From positions 23,999,121 through 24,063,120 of the forward strand of contig CM069452.1 in the NCBI GenBank assembly GCA_035610835.1: 64,000 bases of DNA, given 5' to 3'. Positions 10,201 to 20,888 of this stretch are shown here, piece after piece (position 1 is the stretch's first letter; each line of letters begins with the position of its first letter). The DNA comes from Ophiura sarsii (Eukaryota; Echinodermata; Ophiuroidea; Amphilepidida; Ophiuridae). The position numbers were made by a program, and so were the translations under genes. A model generated the notes under the pieces. The model was not told the origin of the DNA, ran no database searches, and worked only from the letters and a program-made list of their open reading frames with translations.

Positions 10201-10918
10201 ACACAGACTAATTCAGGCTACCAGAGGAGTCTACTGTGCTTTTAATGATGATATATATTTATATAGTCTCTGTAGGGTGAATGCTTCTCGCAATTCTTTT
10301 GGTACCTTTTGTTTGTTTTGTAGGCACACGTTAAATTTCAAATTATTACATTTCTAAATTAAATATCCCCCCTTCCAAATTCAGACTCCAAGTTCTGGCA
10401 GTGTCCATCTTTTCACCTGGTTTGACACTGGAGCGAGTTGTGTTCATCCATTATTTTAGGTACCGCTGACCGTGACAGAATGCAACATCTTTAGGCCTTA
10501 GGTTGTGTTTAGGTATTTTAATTAATTTTCATATCAAATGAAGTGTCAAAATTATTCCAAATTTATGGTGACATGTTTGTGTGTTTTATATTTTATTAAT
10601 TAACGCCTACTGTGTAGGCTGAGCATGGGTACATGTACTTCAAATTATTCATAGTATGCCAAATTTTGATTGATGATTCTTGATGAATGATGATGCCTCG
10701 TTTAAGAGAAGACCTTGTAATTTTGTATTTTTGATTTTTATTGTAAATTGTACCATGCTCCAAAAACTTCCAAATTTATGTCACCATTCCAAAATTGTTA
10801 GTTCAAGTTCAGATGTTTCAAATTAAGATTTTCTTTTTTTTGTGGTTGTTTCTTAGGAATTTTATTGATCTGTTGATTTCTGATTTGAGGACAAATCCTT
10901 TTTATTTGGTGGGGGTAG
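10201..10918 (+). other. 3' non-coding region and polypurine tract, copy C
   Basis: Collinear with copy B and ends in tttggtgggggtag before the LTR. No ORF of note. Confidence 0.6.
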
Positions 10919-11592
10919 TGTAACGCCTGAGCCTTTACTGCCCTCACCTGAATATTACTCTAAACCCTTATACCTTTGATTAATGTTTACAAATAAATTA
11001 TGCTGACGGATGAGTTGACTTGTGCCAATTTATCTTTGACCTACTGCTATGTTACTCTGGGCTGACATACTGCGCATTGGGATTAATCTAATATCTTTCG
11101 ATCTTTTATTCTTTTTATCTTGAGATTAGCACTATTTGCGATCTAAATTGTCCTATATATTTCCCCTCTAGTGCTCCGACCTAGCCTCTTCGTATGGTAT
11201 GCAATAGCGGCATAGAAGTGGCTAGATTGGGAGGCCTGGAGACGCATTTTCGTGTGTCCCGCGTCGCTGGCGATGCATTGCATCTCCAGCGACGGCTCGT
11301 GTCGACTGCCGTGTGTGGCGCCTTATGGTCGACGCATATGGCGACGGATGCGGGCATTCTTAGTTTACCTTTTGTTATGATCAGACGTGTTTTATTTTAC
11401 GGGTAACATAGCCGACCGTTTAGTGACTATGACCATTCAGTTTAGCGGCTGTCTCTGTATTTTTAGGGATTCATTATACATGTTTGATTGGATTAAACAT
11501 TGATTTACTTGTTGCCGCCGTGCATAAGAACTGTATCTTTTGGTTTGTATGTTGCCTGTATGTCGTCGTCTGTATTTGTATTGTTTACTTCG
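10919..11592 (+). repeat. LTR, copy C (3' end missing)
   Basis: Begins TGTAACGCCTGAGCC and follows the LTR to gtatttgtattgtttacttc at about 11592. There it passes into unrelated sequence about 60 bp before the expected GTTACA end. Confidence 0.75.
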
Positions 11593-11999
11593 AGGAAAAA
11601 AAACTAATTTATTCATTGATGCAAACTAGAATCTTAGAGCTCCAATGATTGAATTTGTGCATGTCTATGGGAACCAAGATGAATTGGAGACCAGAATCCA
11701 GGCATTTTGCAAAAATGCAATGCATTGTGAGGGTGTCTTTAACCATAAAATCTTTGTTATTTGTATTTATTTATTTTCTAATTTCCAGTTTGCTTTGTCT
11801 TTTTCAGGCTTGGAAGAAGATTGCAGCAGATTTCAACAAGTGGCAATGTCCTCATTGTATTAGGGCTGTAGATGGCAAGCACGTTACGATCCAGGCCCCG
11901 AAAAATGCTGGGAGTGCCTATTACAATTACAAGCACAGCCATTCTATAGTATTAATGGCTGACTGTGATGCCAATTATTGCATTACTTTTGTCGGTAAG

Positions 12000-12300
12000 A
12001 AACTTTATCTTCACACCCTTTTTATTTGGTATTGGGGTAAAAGGATTTATTTTAATTTATGAAAATGACATAGCCCAGAAGTGATTTTATCTTATTCTTG
12101 GTTTCACAACTAAGCTGTAATTTCGATATTTTTACACATTGAAAGAACTAAAACTTTATCTTCACACCCTTTTTATTTGGTATTGGGGAAAAAGGATTTA
12201 TTTTAATTTATGAAAATGACATAGCCCAGAAGTGATTTTATCTTATTCTTGGTTTCACAACTAAGCTGTAATTTCAATATTTTTACACATTGAAAGAACT
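12000..12300. repeat. Tandem duplication of about 150 bp in the Harbinger intron
   Basis: The segment aactttatcttcacaccctt ... acattgaaagaact occurs twice in a row (about 12000-12149 and 12150-12300) with only a few substitutions. A recent local duplication. Confidence 0.85.
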
Positions 12301-12975
12301 GTCAATTTATTGCAAATCATTGAGCCCTTTAGGCAAAAAATATAAAATAATCTCCACAGTAAATGCATTGACTTAATCATTTTCACACAAAGTTACTACG
12401 AAATCTATCATTCTCGCAATATTTAATAGAAATTCAAAATGTCATTGGTTTTGAAAACAAGTTGGCTTCTTCCCACTGTTACCATGTGTTTTACCCACCC
12501 TGTATATATAAAAGAACCTTCAAACAAACGAATGATATAAGAACCGGTTAAAAAGCATAAATTGACACATATTTTTAATACTTGATTATTTTAATTTTGA
12601 AAGTTTTTCAAACAGTTCTTGTTACAAAAATACTGACATTATTGTCTCACAAATAAAAAATACACAGCGCAATCAAATAAGATGTATTTTCATGGGTTAA
12701 ATAAAAAAAAAAATTAAAAAATATTTTAAATCCAACCAAGTTTATCATAACTTAAACTTGAAATTCACATTTTCCTTTCATTTTTTTTAATTTTAATTTT
12801 TTATTTATTCATTGGTAGTCCAGGTAGAAACTCAGATGGAGGTGTTTTCTCGAACACAGCATTTGGATACTTGCTCAGTAACAATCCTAAAGCTCTGAAA
12901 ATTCCTAATTCAGAACCAATCGAGGGGTTCCAACATCCTGTGCCTTTTTGTCTGGTAGCTGACGAGGCTTTTCCA

Positions 12976-13190
12976 TTAACCCCCTGAGAACTACCGGCCG
13001 ATTGGTCAGAAAGATAGATACATCATTTATTGCGCCAATCAGAGACAGTGTTAGAATAATTGTATCCCTGATAAAGATTGGAGTGAAATATTTTACAAGC
13101 TGCATTTTAATTGGCTATTCAAATGAGTATATCTTGCAATACACCAATCAGAACCACTGTAAGATAGGCCGGTAGTGCCCAGGGGGTTAA
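12976..13190. mobile_element. 207 bp TTAA MITE, copy M1a
   Basis: Body 12980-13186 (207 bp), flanked on both sides by TTAA. The ends are inverted: CCCCCTGAGAACTACCGGCC on the left, and the right end read backwards is CCCCCTGGGCACTACCGGCC. TTAA duplication and CCC ends are the habits of piggyBac-type elements, so I infer a piggyBac-mobilised MITE. It lies inside the Harbinger reading frame. Confidence 0.85.
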
Positions 13191-13476
13191 AGGTCAACAT
13201 GATGCGCCCATACCCGGGAAAAGATTTGACACAAGAATGTACCATATACAACTACAGACTTTCCAGAGCAAGGCGCATCATTGAAAATGCCTTTGGCATA
13301 CTAGTTGCCAGATGGAGGGTTTTCAGATCGGCAATTGAAGCAAGTCCAAAGAAAATAGAGGGGTACGTCAAAGCTACTGTAATACTTCATAACTTTACCC
13401 TATATAAACATGACACAAGGTTCACTTAATAGTGCTTATAAATATAATTATATAAATTTTCTCTCTTTATTGTACA

Positions 13477-14564
13477 GTGATTTTGTCAAGAACCAAGCGA
13501 TTCCAGCTGCAAGATGTTACGTCACAAGCCACCCAGTATGTAACCAACATTTTATTAGAAGGACTACCTGCACATCCCCTTTTTACCAAACAAATTGGCA
13601 TTGTTGAATTATGTTTAACATTAGCAACAACCCTGCTGTTGTCAATTGGAGATGCCGAATTTTCACAATTTTGTACATTTCTGATCATACAGATGTGGGA
13701 AGTTATAACTGCAGGTGATGATAAGCCGCTTCTCTATCGAGAAACATTAGTGATACACTTCATGCATTACGAATCAACGACACACTGTTGCAAAAGTGGG
13801 ATGACCTTTTATATAGAAAGCCTACAGATAAATTGTGGACAACTTGAGAATGATTGCACTTTGCAACATATATTAGAGTGTTTACTTGAAAAGCTACTTC
13901 ATGACAGAAATACTACAGACTTGCCACTGTTAGAGGAAACAATAAATGCAACCAAAATGGAACAACACGAGGAACAAGTTCTCGGCTATGTGGGCGGTTA
14001 TACCATATGCTCTCCTTAAACATTATAAAAAGTTGAAAAATTTGATGGCTCAGAAGTTTGTGGATATGTTATCCACTTGGTCAGTAGATGGTCCCTATGA
14101 ATCCTAATATTCATTCTTAACCCCCTGGGGTCTACCTGTATATCTTACAGTGGTTCTGATTGGTTTATTACAAGATGTACTCATATGAATAGCCAATTCA
14201 AATGCAGCTTATAAAATGTTTCACTCTCATCTTTATCAGGGATATAATTATTCTAACAATGTCTCTCATTGGTGCAATAAATGATGCATCCATCTTTTTA
14301 ACCAATCGGCCGGTAGTTCTCAGGGGGTTAAATTACACACGCAAATGGATGGAAGCACAGAATAGAGATCGTCTCTTTCAACCCAAGGCAGAAGTGATTC
14401 TCTTCTTCAGGTCAGCAGAAAATGAAACTAGAAAACATCTTCACACATCCATTATTGGAAAGTACAGAGACATAAATTTGCATGAACTATTGACTGAAAA
14501 ACTTTCCAACAATTATCTTATTCAAAAGTACTGGACAACTCTTGTAGGAAGTAACAACCTTTAA
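13477..14564 (+). pseudogene. Unrecognised protein gene, split by a second MITE
   Basis: The ORF 13477-14019 ends near LGYVGGY after a 1-base frame change. The alternative frame continues IPYALLKHYKKLKNLMAQKF, VDMLSTWSVDGPYES, then a stop codon and the TTAA of MITE M1b (14117). After the MITE the frame resumes as NYTRKWMEAQNRDRLFQPKA ... HTSIIGKYRDINLHELLTEK ... KYWTTLVGSN and stops at 14564. The joined protein would be over 280 residues, mixed charge, no membrane segment. I do not recognise the family; it may be a TE-associated protein because it directly follows the Harbinger remnant. Confidence 0.4.
14117..14331. mobile_element. 207 bp TTAA MITE, copy M1b
   Basis: Body 14121-14327, exactly 207 bp like M1a but in opposite orientation, flanked by TTAA on each side. 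The ends start CCCCCTG. Interior similarity to M1a is high throughout. Confidence 0.85.
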
Positions 14565-14929
14565 TGTAGTGAAAGCAAACTCTTGTTCAAAAACACAATC
14601 AAATATTTTGTTAACATTAGATGTCGAGCCTTTGTGCTTATATAGATTTGATAAGGATAGACAAAGAGTATCTCACGAAAAGGTAGCAAGAGCTTACGAA
14701 AACAGTTGAACAGTAAGTGATTCATTGATGAATAAATTTGAGTTGAGTTGTAAAGTCATAACTTTTACAGTTTTCTTCTGTTTCTTTGTTGGCAATGGTG
14801 TTGCATCCAGGTTTGCGGGCGTTTATGCTGATGCCAATTACTTTTGTCGATGCCACAGCACTACTACCAGCAATGAGCAATTTGAGATGAATATGCCCCA
14901 ATTCTTTCACTGTTGGGTCATTATTCGCA

Positions 14930-15150
14930 CCACCAGCACCTCAGACTATACTAAACCATTCCTCCAGCCCATCTTGGTTGAATTTATCACTGAGCAAGTA
15001 AGTATTCAACTCCTGGCTCCTTCTCACCTTTGCTGGATGGTGCCAGTAATGTCAGGACATATTTCTGGCTTGCAAGCGCGAGTAAAAGCATTAAACCCAT
15101 ATGCAAAGAATGTGCACTGTTGTGAACATAACTCAAATTTAGTTTTCTAA
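14930..15150 (+). pseudogene. hAT/DUF4371-type transposase fragment
   Basis: One frame reads SGHISGLQARVKALNPYAKN then VHCCEHNSNLVF, matching the region after DGASN in hAT-related transposases. The DGASN itself is present one frame away (gatggtgccagtaat at about 15036), so a small deletion lies between. It is the same segment type as the 119 bp array at the left edge. No catalytic completeness. Confidence 0.55.
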
Positions 15151-15163
15151 GTTCATTCATGTA

Positions 15164-15416
15164 AGGGGTCGTCCATAATTTTCGCCATTTTCAGTTACGT
15201 ACAAAGCGTACGTAAGAGGGGGGAGGGGGTCGAAATATACCCCAACCGTACGTAACTTAAATGGCGATCTTGAGAGGCGGGATTTTTTTTTTAAAGTACA
15301 AAATAAAATAAAATTTCGCCATTTATTGCGTACGTAACTCGAGGGGGGGAGGGGGGTAAAAAGTTACGTACGCTCTGTACGTAAGTCAAAATGGCGATAA
15401 TTTTGGACGACCCCTA
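15164..15416. mobile_element. Foldback MITE with GGGGTCGTCCA ends
   Basis: Left end aggggtcgtccataatttt and right end ttttggacgacccct are inverted, and inner arms repeat gttacgtac / gtacgtaa and cgccatttt / aaaatggcg. Length about 250 bp with TAA-like flanks. G-runs and a T-run fill the middle. No ORF. Confidence 0.8.
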
Positions 15417-15990
15417 AAGAAGCACAAGCAGAATTAAACATGCAAAATGTTGCGCTGTAAAGGCTATGTGAGACCAGATGGTATTGTAAACATTCTGCTG
15501 TGAAGGCTTTGAAACAAAATTACAAAGCTACACTACTTGCTTTGGAAAAAGTAACAAAGAAAGAAAATCCCCTAAAAACGTGGGTGAAGTGCAGGCAGTG
15601 TTTCCACTTTCCAGGAAATTACCAGAAATTCCGGAAATTATAGTTGTTTTCGAGTAATGTTTGGCAAATAAAACAATTCCAGGTAATTTTGGGTAATCTG
15701 GGAAGTTTAGACATCTGGAACCCCACAATTAGCAGCCTAGTCAAAATTAACAAGACTGCTCACCACCAGTGGAAGGAAGCAGGTAGCTAGACCAGGTAAC
15801 CACCAACATCCTGCAAATATCACAAGGAAAGATGCAAAAAGGAACCTCCGCTCCTCCATCAGAAGAGCCACAAGAGAAATAAATGATTATCACCTCAGTA
15901 AAATCAGTAAAGCACATAAGTATGATACCAAACTCTTTCATTGACTCATTGAGAAGCAACGTTCTGAAGCAGGCAACCTTACTAACCGGT
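15417..15990. other. No recognisable gene
   Basis: Sequence between a MITE and a LINE fragment. From about 15740 a plus-strand reading has LINE-like composition but I cannot align it to a motif. Confidence 0.3.
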
Positions 15991-16030
15991 TAGTCACAGA
16001 GGGAAGAAAAATAACTGATCCAGCCGAGAT

Positions 16031-16421
16031 ATGCATGGCTTCAGGGACCATTTCAGTAACCTAGCCAACACACAAACTGAGGATGACAGGTCCTTGTGCG
16101 CAGAAAGAGATTATACCAGCTTCAGAAATTCCATCATTGAAGAGATGTGCCAACAAGAAAGGAACGAAATAATTCACATCAATACTGAAGAACTGAAGAA
16201 AATCATCAGCTCTTTCAAAAATGGCAAAGCCCAAAATCCCTTTAACCTCACTGCAGAACACCTCAAGCTTGCTGGACTTAATACTACTTCTTCTAACCAA
16301 TATCATCAACTTTATGACGAGTGCGAAGTTCATCCCTGATGAGCAAATGAAGGGTATCTTAACTCCAATTCTTAAAAAGAAGAAGGACAGGATTAAAATG
16401 AACCTGAACTATGAACAATGA
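16031..16421 (+). pseudogene. LINE reverse transcriptase fragment
   Basis: The frame 16031-16339 reads INTEELKKIISSFKNGKAQN then PFNLTAEHLKLAG, the N-terminal RT region (usually GKSPGPDG..EHLK). A frame change follows, and 16221-16421 carries INFMTSAKFIPDEQMKGILT then PILKKKKD, matching the next RT block. It is broken, with no catalytic motif left. Confidence 0.55.
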
Positions 16422-16636
16422 CGGGGGCGGGGCTTATCAGCTTAGTCATGCATACGATCAGCTGATCCAGAAATCATCTAGAAACACTGGATCAATAACA
16501 TCATCATTCCTGAAGAAACAACCAGAGAAGTAGGTTGTGAAACGTCGATACTAGTGAGTACACATGGATTTGTTAAAAAGAAAATTCCAATTCTTTCATT
16601 GTAAATTTCAATCCTGATGAACTTCTTCAAACAAAA

Positions 16637-17240
16637 ATGAACCTGGAGAATCCTGAGCTTTACATGTCTGATGGGGATGTCTTCGTAGGTGCAGGAGCCA
16701 GTAAGATAATTAAAGAAAGAGGAAAGAAAGACAAGCTAGTCAACGACTTCCTGGTGGCCACTTCTTCAGCGTACAAAGCATGTGGGTTGTATCTCCAGAA
16801 AAAACTCCCTTTAACCAATGGCAATTTGCAGGCACTTTCATCTCTAGATCCTTTGGCTAGAGGACATAACAAAACCTGTAAGCTAATGAAGAAACTTGGA
16901 CACCTTCTACCCGTTGGGCTAACTGAAGAACAACAAAACAACTATGAGTTGGAGGTTCGAAGCTTCAATACTGATAATCGCGACTTCCTGACTTTGATGA
17001 CGCCATCAGTGTTGAGGTGTGGTATAAAGTGGTCTTTAAGAAATACCCAACCTTGGGAAAGGCAGTAAAAGCAGGACTCTCAATATTCCATGGCCCATCT
17101 GTCGAAAGTAGCTTCAGTATTATGGGTGACACACTGGACCCACAGTCAAGCCGAATGAAGAAATCAACTCTGTCATCACTACAAATTGTAAAATACTACA
17201 TGATGGCTAGGCCTATGATAGGCACCTTAAGCCTAAGAAT
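16637..17240 (+). pseudogene. hAT-like transposase C-terminal region
   Basis: Two overlapping frames. 16637-17068 is basic and helical. 17017-17256 contains LSIFHGPSVESSFSIMGDTL then DPQSSRMKKSTLSSLQIVKY, with the E-x-x-FS pattern of the hAT dimerisation segment. A finger-like remnant at about 17440-17560 (HKESKTHEKLSKMNADLDKS) may belong to another hAT copy. Broken and incomplete. Confidence 0.45.
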
Positions 17241-17729
17241 TGTGCTACTTTACTAGTGCCTAAGGTAAACCCCCTATTTGGGAAAATCTGTCTACCACAA
17301 CACGCTCAAGGGATGTAAAGATCCAAGGTGTTATGAAACCAATGGTTTTTTCACAATGGCTACAGAAGAAGAAAGACAGTTCTGGGAAGTTTGTACCATA
17401 AGCATCTGTAAAGTGAATATGACTTTAGGCAAAAGTGCAATTATCTGACACAAGGAAAGCAAAACTCATGAGAAACTTTCCAAAATGAATGCAGACCTGG
17501 ATAAATCACAACCTGGAATACAGACATTCTTTCAGTCTTCCTCAAGTTTGGTTGCTAAAATGGAAATAAAAGATGTGTAGTTTCTTGGTTGAAAACAATC
17601 TTCTAATATCTCTCTTGGAGGATCTGTTTGCTCTTCTGAAAAGTTGATTTCCCTCGGATGAAAATCTCAAGCGTGTGACATTAGGCAAACAAGAAGCATC
17701 CAACACAATCAGACAGGTGCTAGGCTTTC

Positions 17730-18005
17730 ATGAAAGAGGGTGTCATTGTGTGTGGATTTTGTGCCCAGTTGAATAAATTCCATATCCCCTCAGTGAATAT
17801 CGCTGGTGTCAATGTCCCAGTGCAGGTGAACGCGGTTAGAAATCTTGGTGTGATGTTCGACTGCAACATGAGTATGTCCGCTCAAGTGACGAATGTTGTG
17901 AAAGCGGCCAATTTCCATCTTATAAACATCGGCCGTGCTCGCAAGATGTTAACAACTGAATCAACTAAAATGGCTGTTACACTCCCTTGTAATATCACAA
18001 ATTGA
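17730..18005 (+). pseudogene. CR1/L2-like LINE RT C-terminal fragment
   Basis: VRNLGVMFDCNMSMSAQVTN then VVKAANFHLINIGRARKML matches the post-catalytic RT region of CR1-type LINEs (LGV.FD..M....HV ... A..HLR.I..IR). It is flanked by unrelated sequence. Confidence 0.6.
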
Positions 18006-18345
18006 CTAATAGTCTGCTGGCTGGTAATATGGAAATATGACTCTTTTATTGGTGCGGTATAAATGCCAGGTAGTAGTATAGTATCAAGCTACTGAGAGAC
18101 CGCACATTTTCATTGATCATTAATGAGACCACAGACAAGTCGACAAAGAGTCAGATGGCTATAATTGGTGCATACTTTGATTCGGAAACCTTCTGTATCA
18201 ATACTGTATTTACTGCAAACCCACCAGCATGTAACTTCTCCCAATGAAAAGCCTATTGCTTACAAACCTGCTCCTAAACCAGCACCCAGTGAGTCTCACT
18301 TCTCCCTCCAAGAGCATCTATCCCTATAAGTAATCGGTTCAGCGT

Positions 18346-18784
18346 ACTTGACATTGAGGACTGTAACTTGCCTGACATCTAAACTGCAACAACATCAAGT
18401 TGCCGACCAGTGCCAAAACCCAGGACATTTAAAGCAAAGAGCACTTCATCAGTCAGCACCAGCAGAACCTGAGCCAAAGTCAACAGCTCCTTCTTCATCT
18501 CAACAGCCTACACGCCGTGCACTGCCAATCCAACTAAATCCAACTCAACAGCATGATGCATGTTCATCTCATACCCAGAAGAAGAGAATTTTAATAATCG
18601 GGCATTATATTCCAAAAAGATTCTTGTTGGTCGCAAGATGACATCTCGCTGTATTATTTTAAATCGCTGCATCCCTGGATCTAGACTCAGTTTATGGACA
18701 AAACTTGCTCCAATTATGATTGATGAAGAACAGCCCAGTATGGTCATTATTCACTGTGCCACAAATCATGTACCAAAGTGCTTT
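18346..18784 (+). pseudogene. CR1-like ORF1 esterase fragment (N-terminal half)
   Basis: Frame one contains RILIIGHYIPKRF, resembling the GDS block of SGNH esterases found in CR1 ORF1 proteins. A frameshift near 18620 leads to RKMTSRCIILNRCIPGSRLS and MVIIHCATNH, the second and third blocks. The likely second half lies at 19670-19890, beyond an inserted element. Catalytic residues are altered (GHY for GDS), so it is non-functional. Confidence 0.5.
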
Positions 18785-18842
18785 GTTAACCCTAACTCTA
18801 GATCACCACACGGCACCCAAAATTCACCAGAAAGGTCACCCT

Positions 18843-18915
18843 GATCCCCCGGGATTTGAACCAGGGACCTCCAGCACACGGGCCCAGATCCTAGCCACTA
18901 CACCACGGCTCCCAG
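18843..18915 (-). ncRNA. tRNA-like sequence in E1
   Basis: On the minus strand gggagccgtggtgtagtggc supplies an A-box-like start and ggttcaaatcc a perfect B box with a T-arm stem. The anticodon loop would read cccgtgt, but arm pairing is imperfect. More likely a tRNA-derived repeat than a working tRNA. Confidence 0.5.
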
Positions 18916-19397
18916 TCGACGAGTATATTCGCCTCGTTATATAGCGTGGGTTCGTTTTGTAGCCAAAAAACCTGCACGCCGGGTTATAGAAACACTTTTT
19001 CCGCACAGTTGCCGTATGGCACTACCAAAACCCTATTGTATATTTCACGGACATAAATTATGCTAATGAGCTCATTAAATGACGTCACTCACATCATCGG
19101 GTTTTGCCGATGATTGAAATCCGTTGATTGAAATTCTAGGTCGAGTAAAATGATGTTCTTATTTGTTGTCTGTGAGCTTTTCTGATTTTTTTCCCGTATT
19201 GGAGTATTTTTTTATTGAAAATAGACAGTTCAAATTAAACGTTGGTTCCAAGTTCAAGTAACAGCACATGTATTAAAGGCGACAGCAAAGGCAATATGCA
19301 AGCAACATTTGAGAAAAAACGATGCCCGACTTTGCAAGAAAGTGTACGGGGAAGTGTACGGGTGAACATGACAAACCAAAACAGCCTAGTAATAATC

Positions 19398-19414
19398 ACC
19401 TCCGTGGCGCAATT

Positions 19415-19454
<40 letters not shown>

Positions 19455-19471
19455 GAGTCCAGCTGGGGGCG
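19398..19471 (+). tRNA. tRNA-Asn (GTT)-like gene
   Basis: A complete cloverleaf outline: D arm gcgc...gcgc, anticodon arm ttcgg ctgttaa ccgaa with GTT anticodon, variable aggtt, T loop ttcgagt. Defects: position 1 is A opposite C72, a G-G clash in the T stem (ggtgg against ccagc) and two wobble pairs in the acceptor stem. A T run follows eight bases downstream and could end Pol III transcription. It lies inside element E1, so it may be a captured copy; function is doubtful. Confidence 0.6.
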
Positions 19472-19669
19472 TTGTTACTTTTTGCATTTAATGCAGATCG
19501 ACAAATCACAGTAAAAATATAATATTGACAAAATCACAGACCACTTACACAAAAATCGCATCTGCGCATGCTCCTGTCGTGATCGAAATCTACCACACAA
19601 GCAATGGGCGAGTTTTATAAGTGTATGGTGTAGTAGGGTTAGGGTTCTCTTTATTTATATAACTACTTA

Positions 19670-19890
19670 TAGTGTCTGTCATCTCAGAAAAGGATCCATC
19701 TATTACGATAGCTGCATCTGCACTTACCACGCAAAGGCACGAATGACACATCGCAAAAGACTGGTTTTATGTGAATAATGACAATATTGAGAAGTCTCAT
19801 CTTGCACAGGATGGTCTTCATTTGTTTAAGGCAGGGACATCACTTCTTGCTCAGAACTGTTTGCATGTCATAAGAACAAATTGCATGTAC
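19670..19890 (+). pseudogene. CR1-like ORF1 esterase fragment (C-terminal half)
   Basis: EKDPSITIAASALTTQRHE, a stop, then DWFYVNNDNIEKSHLAQDGL, HLFKAGTSLLAQN. The DGLHL block matches the Asp-x-x-His block of SGNH esterases. It is probably the continuation of 18346-18784, separated by element E1. Confidence 0.5.
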
Positions 19891-19962
19891 ATTGCACTCA
19901 ACATATCTGTAGGCTCATTTCATTGACACAACTAACTTATCATTGGACTAGAGATGATCCGT

Positions 19963-19997
19963 GTGTGTGTGGGGGGGGGGGGGGGGGGGGGGGGTGG
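19963..19997. repeat. Poly-G tract
   Basis: gtgtgtgt followed by about 24 consecutive G. Simple repeat; the exact length may be unreliable. Confidence 0.9.
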
Positions 19998-20888
19998 GTG
20001 ACGGTGACCTGTTAGTGTTACACATTGTCTCACCATCCCTGATAGTGCAATCAAATGTGTGCCTGTTCGATTACAATTTTAAATTTTAGGCATTGTAAAA
20101 TAATACAAAAAATTTAAAAAATAATCTTAGGTCTTTAATAGGATTTTCTTTTGTAGCAGTGACCCCTCTTTGCATAATTTATACAAAGATTGTAAGGCGC
20201 GTAAGTTGAATTGTGGGAGATGGGTGTTGGCTGGTCATTGATCTGCTATCTAACGGTGCAGTTCGGACCGGTAAATTTTACTATCTCTATTGTTTTTTTA
20301 CAGAGCAGACAGAATATTGGACAATTCACATTATTTGTTTACTAAGGAATTGTCTGCTTAAAGCCTTGGCTCAACAGGTATGATGTCGTATGAGGAATGA
20401 ACTACATTGTAGATTTAGACCATATGGAAAAGGTATATATTCATCCTGGATTTAACCTGGACAGAGGAGAGATTCAAGAGGCTGATTAGATAAAAAGAGG
20501 GTAGATATAAGTGAGAAAAGGTACGTGGGCTTAGCATTATTTTCTATTAATGCTTTTACCTTTTTTGCAGGGCCCGCAGTCCGTGTCCGTAGCCGTCCTA
20601 GAAGAGCAGTGTTCCCCAGTGTTTGATTGCGTGTTACTAACGATGTTTTCCTTTTCAGAGGGGTATGCGAGAATGAAAATTATTTAATTACGTTAGAACG
20701 TAGTGATTTTAGGAATTAATTAAGATACAGATGTCAAACAATGGCGACGGTTAGATAGCACGCACAGTGGAGAGCGGCTAGGGAATATTAGATATAACAA
20801 CGGTTTCTGTTTGTTCTATGACACTAAAACAGTGAGTAAACCCAAGTATTGGTATAAAACGAACGTTATAGCAGCATTTTTATGAAAA

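Larger units (their letters stand above)
11808..13427 (+). pseudogene. PIF/Harbinger DDE transposase, interrupted
   Basis: Exon 11808-11994 (acceptor tttttcag, donor G|gtaaga) encodes [20 protein letters not shown] then VDGKHV, with the first catalytic Asp in the Harbinger motif. A second block (from about 12819) encodes SPGRNSDGGVFSNTAFGYLL ... FCLVADEAFPL, with the second Asp. After a 207 bp MITE it resumes in the same frame as KVNMMRPYPGKDLTQECTIY, NYRLSRARRIIENAFGILVA, RWRVF, which holds the catalytic Glu region. Removing the MITE and one TTAA joins L and K in frame. The N-terminal exons are missing or unreadable, the acceptor of block two does not fit the phase, and no terminal repeats were found, so the copy is dead. 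Confidence 0.8.
18787..19646. mobile_element. Element E1 with AACCCTAAC ends and tRNA-like cargo
   Basis: Left end AACCCTAACTCTA (18788) and right end, read backwards, AACCCTAACCCTA (19646) are inverted. The left flank makes TTAACCC. Inside are a tRNA-like sequence on the minus strand (18843-18915) and a tRNA-Asn-like gene on the plus strand (19398-19471). It splits the CR1 ORF1 esterase fragments. The right end shares ctacaccatac with the left end of E4 (45364). No protein gene is seen inside, so it is non-autonomous; one of six related elements in the window. Confidence 0.6.
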
